From: Mastigocoleus sp. MO_188.B34
GTDB taxonomy: Bacteria > Cyanobacteriota > Cyanobacteriia > Cyanobacteriales > Nostocaceae
Reading direction: 5' to 3'
Length of the DNA stretch: 32,905 nt
Assembly (NCBI RefSeq): GCF_030065675.1
Contig: NZ_JASJDK010000094.1
Location: 1-32,905, forward strand
Positions 25,088-32,905 of the stretch are shown one piece after another; the stretch's first letter is position 1, and every line of letters starts with the position of its first letter. The notes beneath the pieces were generated by a model, which saw nothing but the letters and a program-made list of their open reading frames with translations, was not told where the DNA came from and did not search any database. The position numbers were made by a program, and so were the translations under genes.

Positions 25088-27313
25088 TTAAGGATTGGTA
25101 ATTGGTAATTGGGGATCGGGGTTGACTGTTTTTGTTGGGGTTGGGGTGGGTGTTGGTGTTTCTGTTGGTGTTGGGTCTGGGGTTGGATCTGGGGTTGGAT
25201 CTGGGGTTGGTGTTTCTGTTGGTGTTGGATCTGGGGTTGGTGTTTCTGTTGGAGTTGGGTCTGGAGTTGGTGTTTCCGTTGGAGTTGGGTCTGGAGTTGG
25301 TTCTGGAGGTGTTTCTACGTTCAAGCGGAGTTGATAGTTTTGGGATTCGGAGGATATGGAAGCAAGGACAAATTCGTAAAAACCGTTTTCTGGAAGTTTT
25401 AGTGATAAGTTACGTCGAGTAGAATCTTGTAGAAACTTAATTTTGCCAGAAGGGGAATAAACTGATAGCAAGATACGCGAACTCGCATCAAGCTTCAGAT
25501 TCATTAATTGTTCTTTTCGCAAGTCAGCAATAAAAACCTTACCTTGTCCCGGTCTAAAATTACCACTTACAGTTTTACTTGTAGCATTAACATCAAAGGT
25601 AATTTTTTGATAAGCACTGCGAGCGAGGATTGCATTAAGTTTATCGGCAACAAATCCATGCCATACTTGCCCCATAGGAGTTTCTATAAAACTGTTTCCT
25701 TGTTGTTCAGGAAAATATTTAAATTTTTGAAAAAATGCTGCATCCCCTAGGTCGTATAAGGAACGACTACCAACATTAATATTATTAACCCTTACTTTCC
25801 AGCGATCGCGATCTGCTTTGCGATAAAAACCAAGTCTGCGCCGAGCATCGGAACTCAGTGTGGATAGTTTATCTAATAATTCACTGGCAATTTTATCTCT
25901 TTTTGTTCTGAGACTGGGGTCTTCTATGTTGTTGAGATTTTTCCCTTGGAAGTTAGGATTTTCACGTTTAAATTCTTGGTTAACAAGGGCTGTGAAGAAA
26001 TTTGCATCAATTCCAAGTTGATTGCGACGTGTATTTAATTGTTCTTTTCTTTGTTCTTCCTCAGTTGGTGTGACAACATTATCACCGCCAGAAAAATTAT
26101 TTGCAGCCCAAACACCTATACCCACCGCACCGATGATAACCATAAAAGGTATAATTTTTCCTAATATACCTAGTGATATTCCCTTGTTAGGATTTGATGG
26201 AGGTGGAGGAAAATTGGGAGGAGGAGAAGTTGAATTTGTTGGAGACGACTTCTTAACTGGAAAATTAACTGCAGGAGATACGGCTACTGTTGCTTCTGTG
26301 GGTGTTGTTTGCGGTGTAACGGTTGGTGGTTGAGTTGGATCGATACTTGATAAGTTTAAATTATTTAATGCTTGCAGTACTTCCGTAGCACTTTGGTAGC
26401 GTTGTGTCGGTGAAGCAAGGAGCATTCGATCTAAAATCTGTCCCAAAGCAGGACTTATAGTCACTTCTTGTCGCCATTGCCAGTTTAAAGTATATGTATC
26501 GATTAGCGATGTTGGCTGCTTACCTGTTAATAAAACAAGTGCTGTTGCAGCTAAAGCATATAGATCGCTGTGGGGTGCGACCAAACCAGTCTGCATTTGT
26601 TCTGGGGGAGCATATCCAGCTTTACCTAAAACAGTCGGTTGGGGTAAAGATACACCCACACCTGGTTGATAGTATTGGGATGCAACTTCCGCTGCAACTT
26701 GTTTTACCCCACCAAAGTCAATTAAGACTGGTAATTGGTCTCTTGAACGTAAAATTAGGTTATCTGGAGAAATATCGCGGTGGATAACACCTAGGGAATG
26801 AATATAATCTAATACTGGCAATATTTGTTGTAAAAGTTGAATTATTTCCGCTTCGGAAAAGCGTAACCCTTGCTCTAATTTTGTCTGTAATAAAGAATTA
26901 TAAGTTTTTCCTTCTACGTAATCCTGAACTAAGAATAAATACTTTTTATTATGGTAATTAGTGCGTAAAAGTTCGCGAAAACGGGGAATTTGGGGATGTT
27001 CTAGCTTGTAGAGAACACTCGCTTCCCTTTGAAATAACTCTTCAGCTTTTTGCAAAACGTAGTCAGTTTGAATTTGGGGAGAAAATTCTTTGAGCACGCA
27101 TGCTTCATTAAAGCGGTTGATATTCTCAGCTAAGTAAGTTTTACCAAAACCACCCTGACCCAATTGACGAATGATTAAATAGCGACCGTCTAAAGTTTGT
27201 CTCGGTTGGATACTTTGATTTACCGGTGTATTTGTCAATGCTTCGCCACATTGGAGACAAAAGTGGCTTCCAGAGGGATTTTCATGTCCTTTAGAGCAAT
27301 ATTTAGGGTTCAT
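25088..27313 (-). CDS. Ser/Thr protein kinase, zinc ribbon, PPC-like and PT-repeat tail
   Basis: A 741-residue membrane-anchored Hanks-type kinase. N-terminal zinc ribbon (Cys6, His10, Cys19, Cys22), kinase domain about 44-320 with GQGGFGKTYLAE, Lys75, HRD at 178-180 with Asn185, and DFG at 199-201. A Pro/Thr/Ser linker is followed by one membrane helix (about 384-404). The outer part has a helical domain (about 420-575, RRNQLGID..., shared with the next kinase). Then comes a beta-rich segment (about 585-690, KITFDVNATSKTVSGNFRPG... ending YEFVLASISSESQNYQLRL) like bacterial pre-peptidase C-terminal domains. Last is a tail of PDPTPTETPT repeats. All catalytic residues are present, so it should be active; the ligand and targets are unknown. 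The ATG at 27311-27313 begins directly before the zinc ribbon. Confidence 0.9.
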   Translation of the reverse strand: MNPKYCSKGHENPSGSHFCLQCGEALTNTPVNQSIQPRQTLDGRYLIIRQLGQGGFGKTYLAENINRFNEACVLKEFSPQIQTDYVLQKAEELFQREASVLYKLEHPQIPRFRELLRTNYHNKKYLFLVQDYVEGKTYNSLLQTKLEQGLRFSEAEIIQLLQQILPVLDYIHSLGVIHRDISPDNLILRSRDQLPVLIDFGGVKQVAAEVASQYYQPGVGVSLPQPTVLGKAGYAPPEQMQTGLVAPHSDLYALAATALVLLTGKQPTSLIDTYTLNWQWRQEVTISPALGQILDRMLLASPTQRYQSATEVLQALNNLNLSSIDPTQPPTVTPQTTPTEATVAVSPAVNFPVKKSSPTNSTSPPPNFPPPPSNPNKGISLGILGKIIPFMVIIGAVGIGVWAANNFSGGDNVVTPTEEEQRKEQLNTRRNQLGIDANFFTALVNQEFKRENPNFQGKNLNNIEDPSLRTKRDKIASELLDKLSTLSSDARRRLGFYRKADRDRWKVRVNNINVGSRSLYDLGDAAFFQKFKYFPEQQGNSFIETPMGQVWHGFVADKLNAILARSAYQKITFDVNATSKTVSGNFRPGQGKVFIADLRKEQLMNLKLDASSRILLSVYSPSGKIKFLQDSTRRNLSLKLPENGFYEFVLASISSESQNYQLRLNVETPPEPTPDPTPTETPTPDPTPTETPTPDPTPTETPTPDPTPDPTPDPTPTETPTPTPTPTKTVNPDPQLPITNP
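25155..25298. repeat. 30-bp coding tandem repeat (PT tail)
   Basis: Four copies of a 30-bp unit (25155-25184, 25209-25238, 25239-25268, 25269-25298), with two 12-bp partial units between the first and second. On the minus strand they encode the PDPTPTETPT repeats at the end of the Ser/Thr kinase. All unit lengths are multiples of three, so copy-number change keeps the frame. Confidence 0.88.
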
Positions 27314-27486
27314 TTATAAGATACTAATTAATATTGTGTCATTTGTCATTTGTCATGTGCATTGTAAACACACACAACATCTAATGTAAGTTCCCAAGGT
27401 TCGGATTGCTTGTATACTTTTTAACTAGCTAGTATTGACAAGTGACTAATAATTTTAATTTATAGATTTTAAATATCTAAATTATT

Positions 27487-27612
27487 AGATTTTAGTTTCC
27501 AGGTTCTAGTTTCTAGATTTTAGTTTCTAGGTTCTAGTTTCTAGATTCTAGTTTCCAGGTTCTAGTTTCTAGATTTTAGTTTCCAGACTCTAATTTCCAG
27601 ATTCTAGTTGAC
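27487..27612. repeat. 14-bp tandem repeat, about nine units
   Basis: Nine consecutive 14-bp units (AGATTTTAGTTTCC and variants such as AGGTTCTAGTTTCT) starting at 27487; the last is degenerate. The array runs over the stop codon (27590-27592) and the last codons of the downstream-facing Ser/Thr kinase gene. The remaining intergenic DNA (27314-27486) has about three GTCATTT units near 27338-27358 and nothing else recognised. Confidence 0.88.
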
Positions 27613-29296
27613 TAACTTTATCTGCAGCAATTGCGTACCAAATTTGACCAAATGTTTTTTGGTCGAGTCGTTCGCGCGATTGATTGGGAAATAAGCGATA
27701 AAACTTATTGTTAGTGTCCCGATCCAGTCTGTTAGTCGTATAGTTACCTAATCTACCTGTTTCAATTTGTCTCCTCCAATTTTCGTAATCTTTGCCACTA
27801 TAGTTCCCTAGTTTACGACGGGTGGCGACACTCAAGTTAGCTTGTTCAAGTTTTTGTAACAACTCTTGGGCGCTCTCAAACCATTTTTCACGCAATTTAG
27901 CATCCTCTGCAGAAGAAGTTAAGCTGCGTCCTTCTGCTTCTGGGTTTTCTGTATAAAAAATCTGATTGACAGTTGCATAGAAAAAACCATCTGGAATTTC
28001 TAATTGTTCGCGACGACTGAGAACTCGATTAACTAGGGATGTATTTTGATTATTCGACCCCTCATCTGATGAATTCCCCGCACCTGGTAGTTTGGGTAAC
28101 TCTAAACTTGGAAGTGAAATTGAAGGTAAAGAAATTGAAGTTACTGCATTAATTACCCCGTTAACTACAGCCCAAACACCAGCGAAAACCAAGAGAATGG
28201 CGGTAGTTGTAATTAAGCTAATAGCAAAAGGACGCAACCATATAGGTAAAGGTAAAGCGTGGACTACAGCTTGGGTTTTATTATTAAACTGAGTTGCAAT
28301 TGCACTAACTTTTTTCCGGTGGGGAGCTGCAACCATTGTTCTAATCTTACTAATTTGAGGATTGGTAACTTTGGTGTTTGCAGCTACTTCTAAATCTTTC
28401 AGTACTTGCTCAGCTAATGGATAGCGATCGCTAGGTTTATAGGAAAGCATCTTTTTGAGGATGGATGCAAATTGGGGGCTAATTTTGATTTCTCCCCAAC
28501 GCCAATTACCCTGATAACTGTCATACAACTTTTGTGGTTCTTTACCTGTTACCAAGACCAACGCTGTCACTGCTAAAGAATATAAGTCACTGGAAGGAAA
28601 AACTTTACCTTGACGTAACTGTTCTTCTGGTGCATAACCTTTCTTTCCCAAAATCGTGCGGTTAGCAGCTAATTGGGTAAACCAAAAACCTTTAGATGCA
28701 GGTAACTGCTTGACTGCACCAAAATCAATTAGTACCGGTAAATTATCGCTGCGTCGCAACATTAAGTTATCGGGAGAGATGTCACGGTGAATCACATCTT
28801 TAGCATGAATATAAGACAGAACGGGTAAAATATTTTTTAATAATTCAATAACTTCTGCTTCAGTAAATTTTTCTCCCTGTGCTTGCTTTTTAACTGATAG
28901 ATCAAAGTAAGTATCACCATCTACATAGTCCTGAACCAGAAAGAAAAAATCTTTGGTTCCCAGCTTTGGTTGTAATGAAGAGTGAAAACCGGGGATTTGT
29001 GGATGTTTGAGTTGTCGGAGAACATCTGCTTCTCGATCAAATAGTTCTTTAGCTTTTTCTAATTCTTCTGCTTTTTCTACTTGGGGAGCAAATTCTTTAA
29101 CCACACACTTTTGATGGGAATGTATTAAATCTTCAGCAAGGTAAGTACGTCCAAAACCACCTTGACCCAATTGTGAGATAATTCGGTAACGATTAACAAG
29201 AATTTCCCCTGAATTTAACGGTAAAGGTTCTCCGCACGTAGTGCAAAAGCGATGATTTTTCTGGTTCGGATGTTGTTTGCTGCAATATACGTGCAT
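27590..29296 (-). CDS. Ser/Thr protein kinase with zinc ribbon
   Basis: A 568-residue relative of the neighbouring kinase. Zinc ribbon (Cys5, His9, Cys18, Cys21), kinase domain about 36-305 with GQGGFGRTYLAE, Lys67, HRD at 170-172 and DFG at 191-193. A membrane helix at about 356-384 and an outer helical domain (about 420-565: SRREQLEIPDGFF..., LREKWFESAQELLQKL, NWRRQIE, TFGQIWYAIAADKV) match the same region of the other kinase. It lacks the PPC-like and Pro-Thr parts. Catalytic residues are complete. The two genes lie head to tail with 276 bp between them, so this one is transcribed first. Its last residues (LESGN) are encoded inside a 14-bp tandem repeat. ATG at 29294-29296. Confidence 0.9.
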   Translation of the reverse strand: MHVYCSKQHPNQKNHRFCTTCGEPLPLNSGEILVNRYRIISQLGQGGFGRTYLAEDLIHSHQKCVVKEFAPQVEKAEELEKAKELFDREADVLRQLKHPQIPGFHSSLQPKLGTKDFFFLVQDYVDGDTYFDLSVKKQAQGEKFTEAEVIELLKNILPVLSYIHAKDVIHRDISPDNLMLRRSDNLPVLIDFGAVKQLPASKGFWFTQLAANRTILGKKGYAPEEQLRQGKVFPSSDLYSLAVTALVLVTGKEPQKLYDSYQGNWRWGEIKISPQFASILKKMLSYKPSDRYPLAEQVLKDLEVAANTKVTNPQISKIRTMVAAPHRKKVSAIATQFNNKTQAVVHALPLPIWLRPFAISLITTTAILLVFAGVWAVVNGVINAVTSISLPSISLPSLELPKLPGAGNSSDEGSNNQNTSLVNRVLSRREQLEIPDGFFYATVNQIFYTENPEAEGRSLTSSAEDAKLREKWFESAQELLQKLEQANLSVATRRKLGNYSGKDYENWRRQIETGRLGNYTTNRLDRDTNNKFYRLFPNQSRERLDQKTFGQIWYAIAADKVSQLESGN

Positions 29297-29366
29297 GGCG
29301 TTAAGGTATTAATGGTTTTTATTATTTGCTACACGAGCTAAAGCTATGATTACGTAATTTGGGAAT

Positions 29367-29485
29367 GAGTAAGGAGTAAGGAGTAAGGAGTAAGGAGTAA
29401 GGAGTAAGGAGTAAGGAGTAAGGAGTAAGAAGTAAGGAGTAAGGAGTAAGAAGTAAGAAGTAAGAAGTAAGAAGTAAGGAGTAAC
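29367..29485. repeat. Heptamer tandem repeat GAGTAAG, about 17 units
   Basis: Sixteen units of GAGTAAG or GAAGTAA-type variants run without interruption from 29367 to 29478, plus a partial unit GAGTAAC. The array sits between the divergent Ser/Thr kinase and ligase genes (29297-29609). It belongs to the short tandemly repeated repetitive (STRR) class known from heterocystous cyanobacteria. Behind it are CTGATAACTG-type repeats up to 29560. Confidence 0.92.
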
Positions 29486-29512
29486 TGGAACTGATAACTG
29501 TAGCCCGTAAGG

Positions 29513-29528
29513 GCGTGGCGTTAGCCAT
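29513..29528. repeat. 16-bp dispersed repeat, second copy
   Basis: GCGTGGCGTTAGCCAT is the exact reverse complement of 11588-11603. It is preceded by the small palindrome GCCCGTAAGGGC (29503-29514). Both copies lie in intergenic DNA next to tandem repeats. Confidence 0.75.
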
Positions 29529-29609
29529 AAACTGGTAACTGTTAACTGATAACTGATAACTGTATATATAAATGGATAGTAATCGGAATTTATTACAGTC
29601 ACAAGAGTT

Positions 29610-31130
29610 ATGAGTTACGAAAACAAACAGCAGCGGGCTATTGGAGCATTGACCAATTTTTTACAATCTCCTTTAGAAAAATTGCTTGCAGGTTATTCCC
29701 AAAATAATACAAATAGGATAATTTTAGATTTATTTCATGATGTAGTTGCAAGTGTTCCTGCTTACAAAGAATTGTTAAGGGAACATGGAATCGATCCTGC
29801 AACGATCCAAGGTATTGAAGATTTTTACAACTTACCCCTACTGACAAAGGAAAATTATCTGCGTCGTTATCCTTTAGCTCAATTATGTCGCGGTGGAAAG
29901 TTAGAAAGCTGTGATATGATCGCGGTTTCTTCTGGTTCCACAGGACAACCAACTTTTTGGGGACGATTTTTTGCAGACGAATTAGAAATTGCTGTCCGGT
30001 TTGAGCAAATATTCCATGACAGTTTTTACGCAGATACTAAACGCACCTTAGCGGTTGTTTGCTTTGCTTTGGGTACTTGGGTCGGAGGTATGTATAGTGC
30101 TAGTTGTTGTCGCTATCTTGCGAGTAAGGGTTATCCAATTACTGTAATTACCCCTGGTAGCAACAAACAGGAAATTCTGCGGGTGGTAAAAGAACTCGCT
30201 CCACAGTTCGAACAGGTTGTGTTATTGGGATATCCACCATTTCTCAAAAATGTAATTGATACAGGTATTAGTGAGGGTATTAGCTGGCAACAATATCAAA
30301 TAAAATTGGTAATGGCTGGGGAAGTATTTAGTGAAGAATGGCGAAGTTTAATTGGCGATCGCCTGGGTAATGATAACATCTGTTATGATAGTGCATCTCT
30401 TTACGGTACGGCTGATGCTGGTGTTTTGGGTAATGAAACTCCATTAAGTATTTGTATTCGCCGCTTTTTAGCTAATAATCCCGATGCAGCTAAGGCTTTA
30501 TTTGGCGAATCTCGTTTACCGACTTTGGTACAGTACGATCCGAGAAGTCGCTTTTTTGAAGTTGAAGATAGAACCCTATTATTTTCTGGGGATAATGGAA
30601 TTCCTTTGATTCGCTATAACATTTTGGATACTGGCGGCATAATTAGTTATGAAGAAATGTTGGAATTTTTAGCTCAATGGAATTTCGATCCCATTGCAGA
30701 GTTAAAAGATATTAGTAAAGACCCCGATGTAAGGGGAATTCGTCATTTACCTTTCGTCTATGTGTTTGGACGTTCCAATTTTACAGTTTCCTATTTTGGA
30801 GCTAATATCTACCCGGAAAATGTCACCGTTGGTTTGGAACAACCGGTAATTAGAGAATGGGTAACTGGTAAATTTGTCATGCAAGTACGAGAAGATGCAG
30901 ATAAAAACCGGTTTTTATTTATTGCGGTAGAATTAGCTTCGGGTGTAGAAGCAAGTGAAGATAAGGAAACAACCATTGCATCTTCTATCTTGACCCAACT
31001 CAAACGCCTTAATAGTGAATTTGCAAACTATGTTCCTGTGGAATATCAAACACCGCAAATTACATTACTTCCTACGGGTGATCGGGATTACTTCCCTGTT
31101 GGGGTTAAGCATCGGTATACTAGAAAGTAA
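29610..31130 (+). CDS. PaaK-like adenylate-forming ligase
   Basis: A 506-residue cytoplasmic enzyme of the phenylacetate-CoA ligase (PaaK) branch of the adenylate-forming superfamily, expected to activate a carboxylic acid as acyl-AMP. Visible: the phosphate-binding loop SSGSTGQPT (107-115), a PVYKELLREHG-type N-terminal segment (ASVPAYKELLREHGID), the second motif YGTADAG (265-271, usually YG-TE-G) and RYNILDTGG (335-343, Arg-Tyr-x3-Asp that holds the ribose). The C-terminal small domain lacks an obvious RLKDMI hinge of the classical form; ELLPTGDRDYFPVG-like sequence is near the end. The substrate and thiol acceptor cannot be told from sequence, and phenylacetate is not implied. Single gene, ATG at 29610 without a strong ribosome site. 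Confidence 0.82.
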   Translation: MSYENKQQRAIGALTNFLQSPLEKLLAGYSQNNTNRIILDLFHDVVASVPAYKELLREHGIDPATIQGIEDFYNLPLLTKENYLRRYPLAQLCRGGKLESCDMIAVSSGSTGQPTFWGRFFADELEIAVRFEQIFHDSFYADTKRTLAVVCFALGTWVGGMYSASCCRYLASKGYPITVITPGSNKQEILRVVKELAPQFEQVVLLGYPPFLKNVIDTGISEGISWQQYQIKLVMAGEVFSEEWRSLIGDRLGNDNICYDSASLYGTADAGVLGNETPLSICIRRFLANNPDAAKALFGESRLPTLVQYDPRSRFFEVEDRTLLFSGDNGIPLIRYNILDTGGIISYEEMLEFLAQWNFDPIAELKDISKDPDVRGIRHLPFVYVFGRSNFTVSYFGANIYPENVTVGLEQPVIREWVTGKFVMQVREDADKNRFLFIAVELASGVEASEDKETTIASSILTQLKRLNSEFANYVPVEYQTPQITLLPTGDRDYFPVGVKHRYTRK

Positions 31131-31208
31131 AATTCTGCTGCTTGATAGTTGATTCCAGATTTAGGGAGTAATTTGCAAACTACTTCCTAAAGGAACAAAA
31201 GAGGGATT

Positions 31209-31309
31209 ATACCAATTTCCTAAATTCAAGCTACAGATAATGCATGAGGTGAAAATCATATCCTGTAATTAAATTTTGTAAGTGTAGCCTAACTAAATGA
31301 AATTGGTAT
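31209..31309. mobile_element. MITE-like element, 11-bp terminal inverted repeats
   Basis: ATACCAATTTC at 31209-31219 and its exact reverse complement at 31299-31309 bracket 101 bp of AT-rich non-coding DNA. A second, inner inverted pair (GCTACA / TGTAGC, around 31229 and 31284) supports a folded element. ATACCAATTT ends are common on small dispersed elements in cyanobacteria. No transposase is inside, and no clear target duplication was seen. Confidence 0.5.
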
Positions 31310-31371
31310 TAGTAATGTAGCTAGATGCTCCCTTCAGCGATTTAAATATTTAGCCCCACTATGACACAGTG

Positions 31372-31610
31372 ATATCATGTCCGCTTAATTACTTATGAAA
31401 AATATGTTTGTTTGTAGTATAGCACTACGAAGTTACGTTAGGACATGTATTAACCCTAAAAGCCATACGTATTAGGCTTTTTACTTTTTACTTTTTACTT
31501 TTTACTTTTTACTTGCGCGTAGCGCTATAGCGCTTTAGCACCATAGTAAAGATATTGGCGCTCAAGCGCTACTACGAACCTTATCGTAAGTGTTTTACCG
31601 GACATGATAT
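31372..31610. mobile_element. MITE-like element, 12-bp terminal inverted repeats
   Basis: ATATCATGTCCG at 31372-31383 and CGGACATGATAT at 31599-31610 are exact inverted repeats enclosing 239 bp without coding potential. Inside are a heptamer tandem array (31478-31512), the perfect palindrome AGCGCTATAGCGCT (31521-31534), and a GTAGT / ACTAC pair near 31417. This, with the preceding element, fills most of the 31131-31778 gap between genes. Confidence 0.5.
31478..31512. repeat. Heptamer TTTTTAC, five units
   Basis: Five exact copies of TTTTTAC in a row, inside the larger inverted-repeat element. STRR-type repeat. Confidence 0.9.
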
Positions 31611-31778
31611 AAAACAGTAAAGGAAGAATTTTTATTGAAAAATATACAGATAACAACTTTACACCAAAAGCCGCAATAAGCCGGAGTTACGAACAATTCT
31701 ACGCAAATCGAGCCGATACATAAATCATAATAGGTTATGAGTGATCGCATTTCAGTTTGTTGGACAACTCCATTTAAG

Positions 31779-32653
31779 TCATCTGCTTTTTCGATAAGCT
31801 CTTGGTGTAATACCTACATTTTTATGAAAAACTTTGGCAAAATGACTTTGGTTAGAAAAGCCACATTCAGCAGCAACTTCAATTACGGATAACTTATCTT
31901 GTCTAAGTAATTGTTTAGCTTTTTCTATTCGTTGTTTGATGACATATTGATGGGGTGTAATACCCATTGATTGCTTAAATAATTTTAAAAAATAGTATTT
32001 ACTCATATCCACCATTGTAGCAAGTCCACTAAGTCTTATTTCTCGATCCATGTGTGAGTTAATATAATCAAGCACTTGTCTTAATTTGTACTTGGACAAC
32101 CCATTCTCATATTCCCGCAGCGATCGCTCGAAGGTAGAATAGTTTTTTATCAGATGAATTGAAAGGGATGTAGTCAGAGAATTAACATACAGTTGATTTG
32201 CTTGCTGTTGTAATTTCAACTCAGACTTCAGCGCCATTGCAATACCATTAATTAAAGGGTCAGGCTTAATAAAATGAGGAATGAGTTCGAGGCGATCGCA
32301 GTTTATAGTCTCATAAGCAACGTTAGCAAGTTGAAAAGGTTGTAGTAACAGCGTCATATAATCATAGTCTCGCTCTGCAATACATTTGCACTTGTTGGTT
32401 ACATTGGCTGGAATCACCCCAATGTCTCCATCTATAACTTGAAAAACTCGCCGTTTTGTATCTATAGTACGGTCAATCATCAAATCTGATGTATTTTTAC
32501 CAACTAAAATCATATGTTGTTGATAAGACACTTCTGATAATTCATAAGCAGGTTGTCGGTGACATTGAACTTGAATACCATCCCATCCTAAGGGCGACTA
32601 GTAAGCCAAGGTAGTCGTGGGAAAACCCTTAATAAAGATTCCTCTTCTGTCAT
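31779..32653 (-). CDS. AraC-family regulator with 5' frameshift
   Basis: A transcription regulator with a variable N-terminal sensing part and a C-terminal double helix-turn-helix of the AraC/XylS type: ATMVDMSKYYFLKLFKQSMG followed by VIEVAAECGFSNQSHFAKVFHK and the closing GITPRAYRKSR. The frame that carries this is open upstream only to a TAG at 32598-32600 and offers a GTG at 32531. Beyond it, the other frame gives MTEEESLLRVFPRLPWLTSR from an ATG at 32651-32653. The two frames join naturally (..LTSRP + LGWDGIQVQCHRQPAYE..) if one G is added to the GGG at 32592-32594, which would give a 291-residue protein of the usual length. So either the gene has a single-base deletion in a homopolymer or the base call is wrong. 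Ligand and targets are unknown. Confidence 0.8.
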
Positions 32654-32787
32654 ATCAAGAGACTTCTGTCGCCTTTTTAACACTGTGGTCGTTTTCCCCT
32701 AATCCTGCTCTTACTGCAAATATCTTACAACTTCTAAATTCTTACAATTTATAAATATCAATTAGATTGATCAATACCTTCGCCAAT

Positions 32788-32904
32788 TTACGAGGGTGAG
32801 TTGATGTGTAAACTCCCATTTCTCCGATGCTTGGCAAAAACAATAAGTCCTAAAAATTCCTTCACAGTTTTACGCAAAGCTATTTTTAACGTGTTGCTTA
32901 CAGC
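32788..32904 (-). CDS. Possible gene end at right edge, unrecognised
   Basis: On the minus strand one frame is open from the window edge to a TAA at 32788-32790 (38 codons, containing TLKIALRKTVKEFLGLIVF and ending GSLHINSPS). It could be the C-terminus of a gene starting outside the window, but it is too short to identify and may be chance. Confidence 0.25.
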   Translation of the reverse strand, partial: AVSNTLKIALRKTVKEFLGLIVFAKHRRNGSLHINSPS

Positions 32905-32905
32905 A

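Noticed and set aside
25095-25422. Plus-strand open frames rich in Val-Gly or Trp-Cys opposite the kinase tail
   Set aside because: They are the antisense reading of the Pro-Thr repeat of the Ser/Thr kinase gene.
29367-29485. Possible CRISPR array
   Set aside because: Seven-bp units without spacers; a simple tandem repeat.
29309-29602. Minus-strand open frames made of LLLTPYS repeats
   Set aside because: They only translate the GAGTAAG heptamer array; not a gene.

Overview
The window looks like chromosome of a filamentous, probably heterocyst-forming (Nostocales-type) cyanobacterium. It is AT-rich and carries many HIP1 octamers (GCGATCGC, e.g. at 4889, 9451, 15741, 20384, 23451, 25802, 28424, 30355, 32120, 32292). 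It also has short tandem repeats of 7 to 17 bp between genes, multi-GAF sensor kinases, and Ser/Thr kinases with an N-terminal zinc ribbon. The assignment to an order is inference from these traits.

Left part (1-6204): a partial unrecognised gene, the C-terminal remnant of a WYL-domain protein, then a leftward operon of two DUF2231 membrane proteins and ctaC-ctaD-ctaE. Subunit II has lost the CuA ligands and subunit I carries the A2-type YSHPAV motif. This is therefore an alternative respiratory terminal oxidase (ARTO type), probably quinol-oxidising, rather than the cytochrome c oxidase. Middle-left (7080-12731) is housekeeping: a DUF1400 alpha/beta hydrolase, HemW-like radical SAM protein, a PIN/TRAM membrane protein with a small zinc-ribbon protein, a VOC-family protein and SpeD.

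The core of the window (14337-25070) holds three large tandem paralogues, each a four-GAF sensor histidine kinase separated from the next by about 0.8-1.1 kb of AT-rich DNA. Several GAF domains have the two cysteines of DXCF-type cyanobacteriochromes at exactly 28 residues spacing; others have the single Cys-His of the one-cysteine type. The kinase ends differ. The first has an intact H-box and ATPase. The second has lost the H-box by an in-frame deletion and has a broken ATP lid, but gained a GAF domain. The third has an intact ATPase but Tyr in place of the phospho-accepting His. This array of probable photosensors with one complete and two incomplete kinases is the most interesting part of the window. 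No response regulator is encoded here.

Right part (25088-32905): two leftward Ser/Thr kinases of related architecture, a PaaK-like adenylate-forming enzyme, a stretch of small inverted-repeat elements, an AraC-family regulator with an apparent one-base frameshift near its 5' end, and a possible gene end at the right edge. Perfect hairpins, notably a 23-bp stem at 14124-14199, lie in front of the sensor kinase genes.
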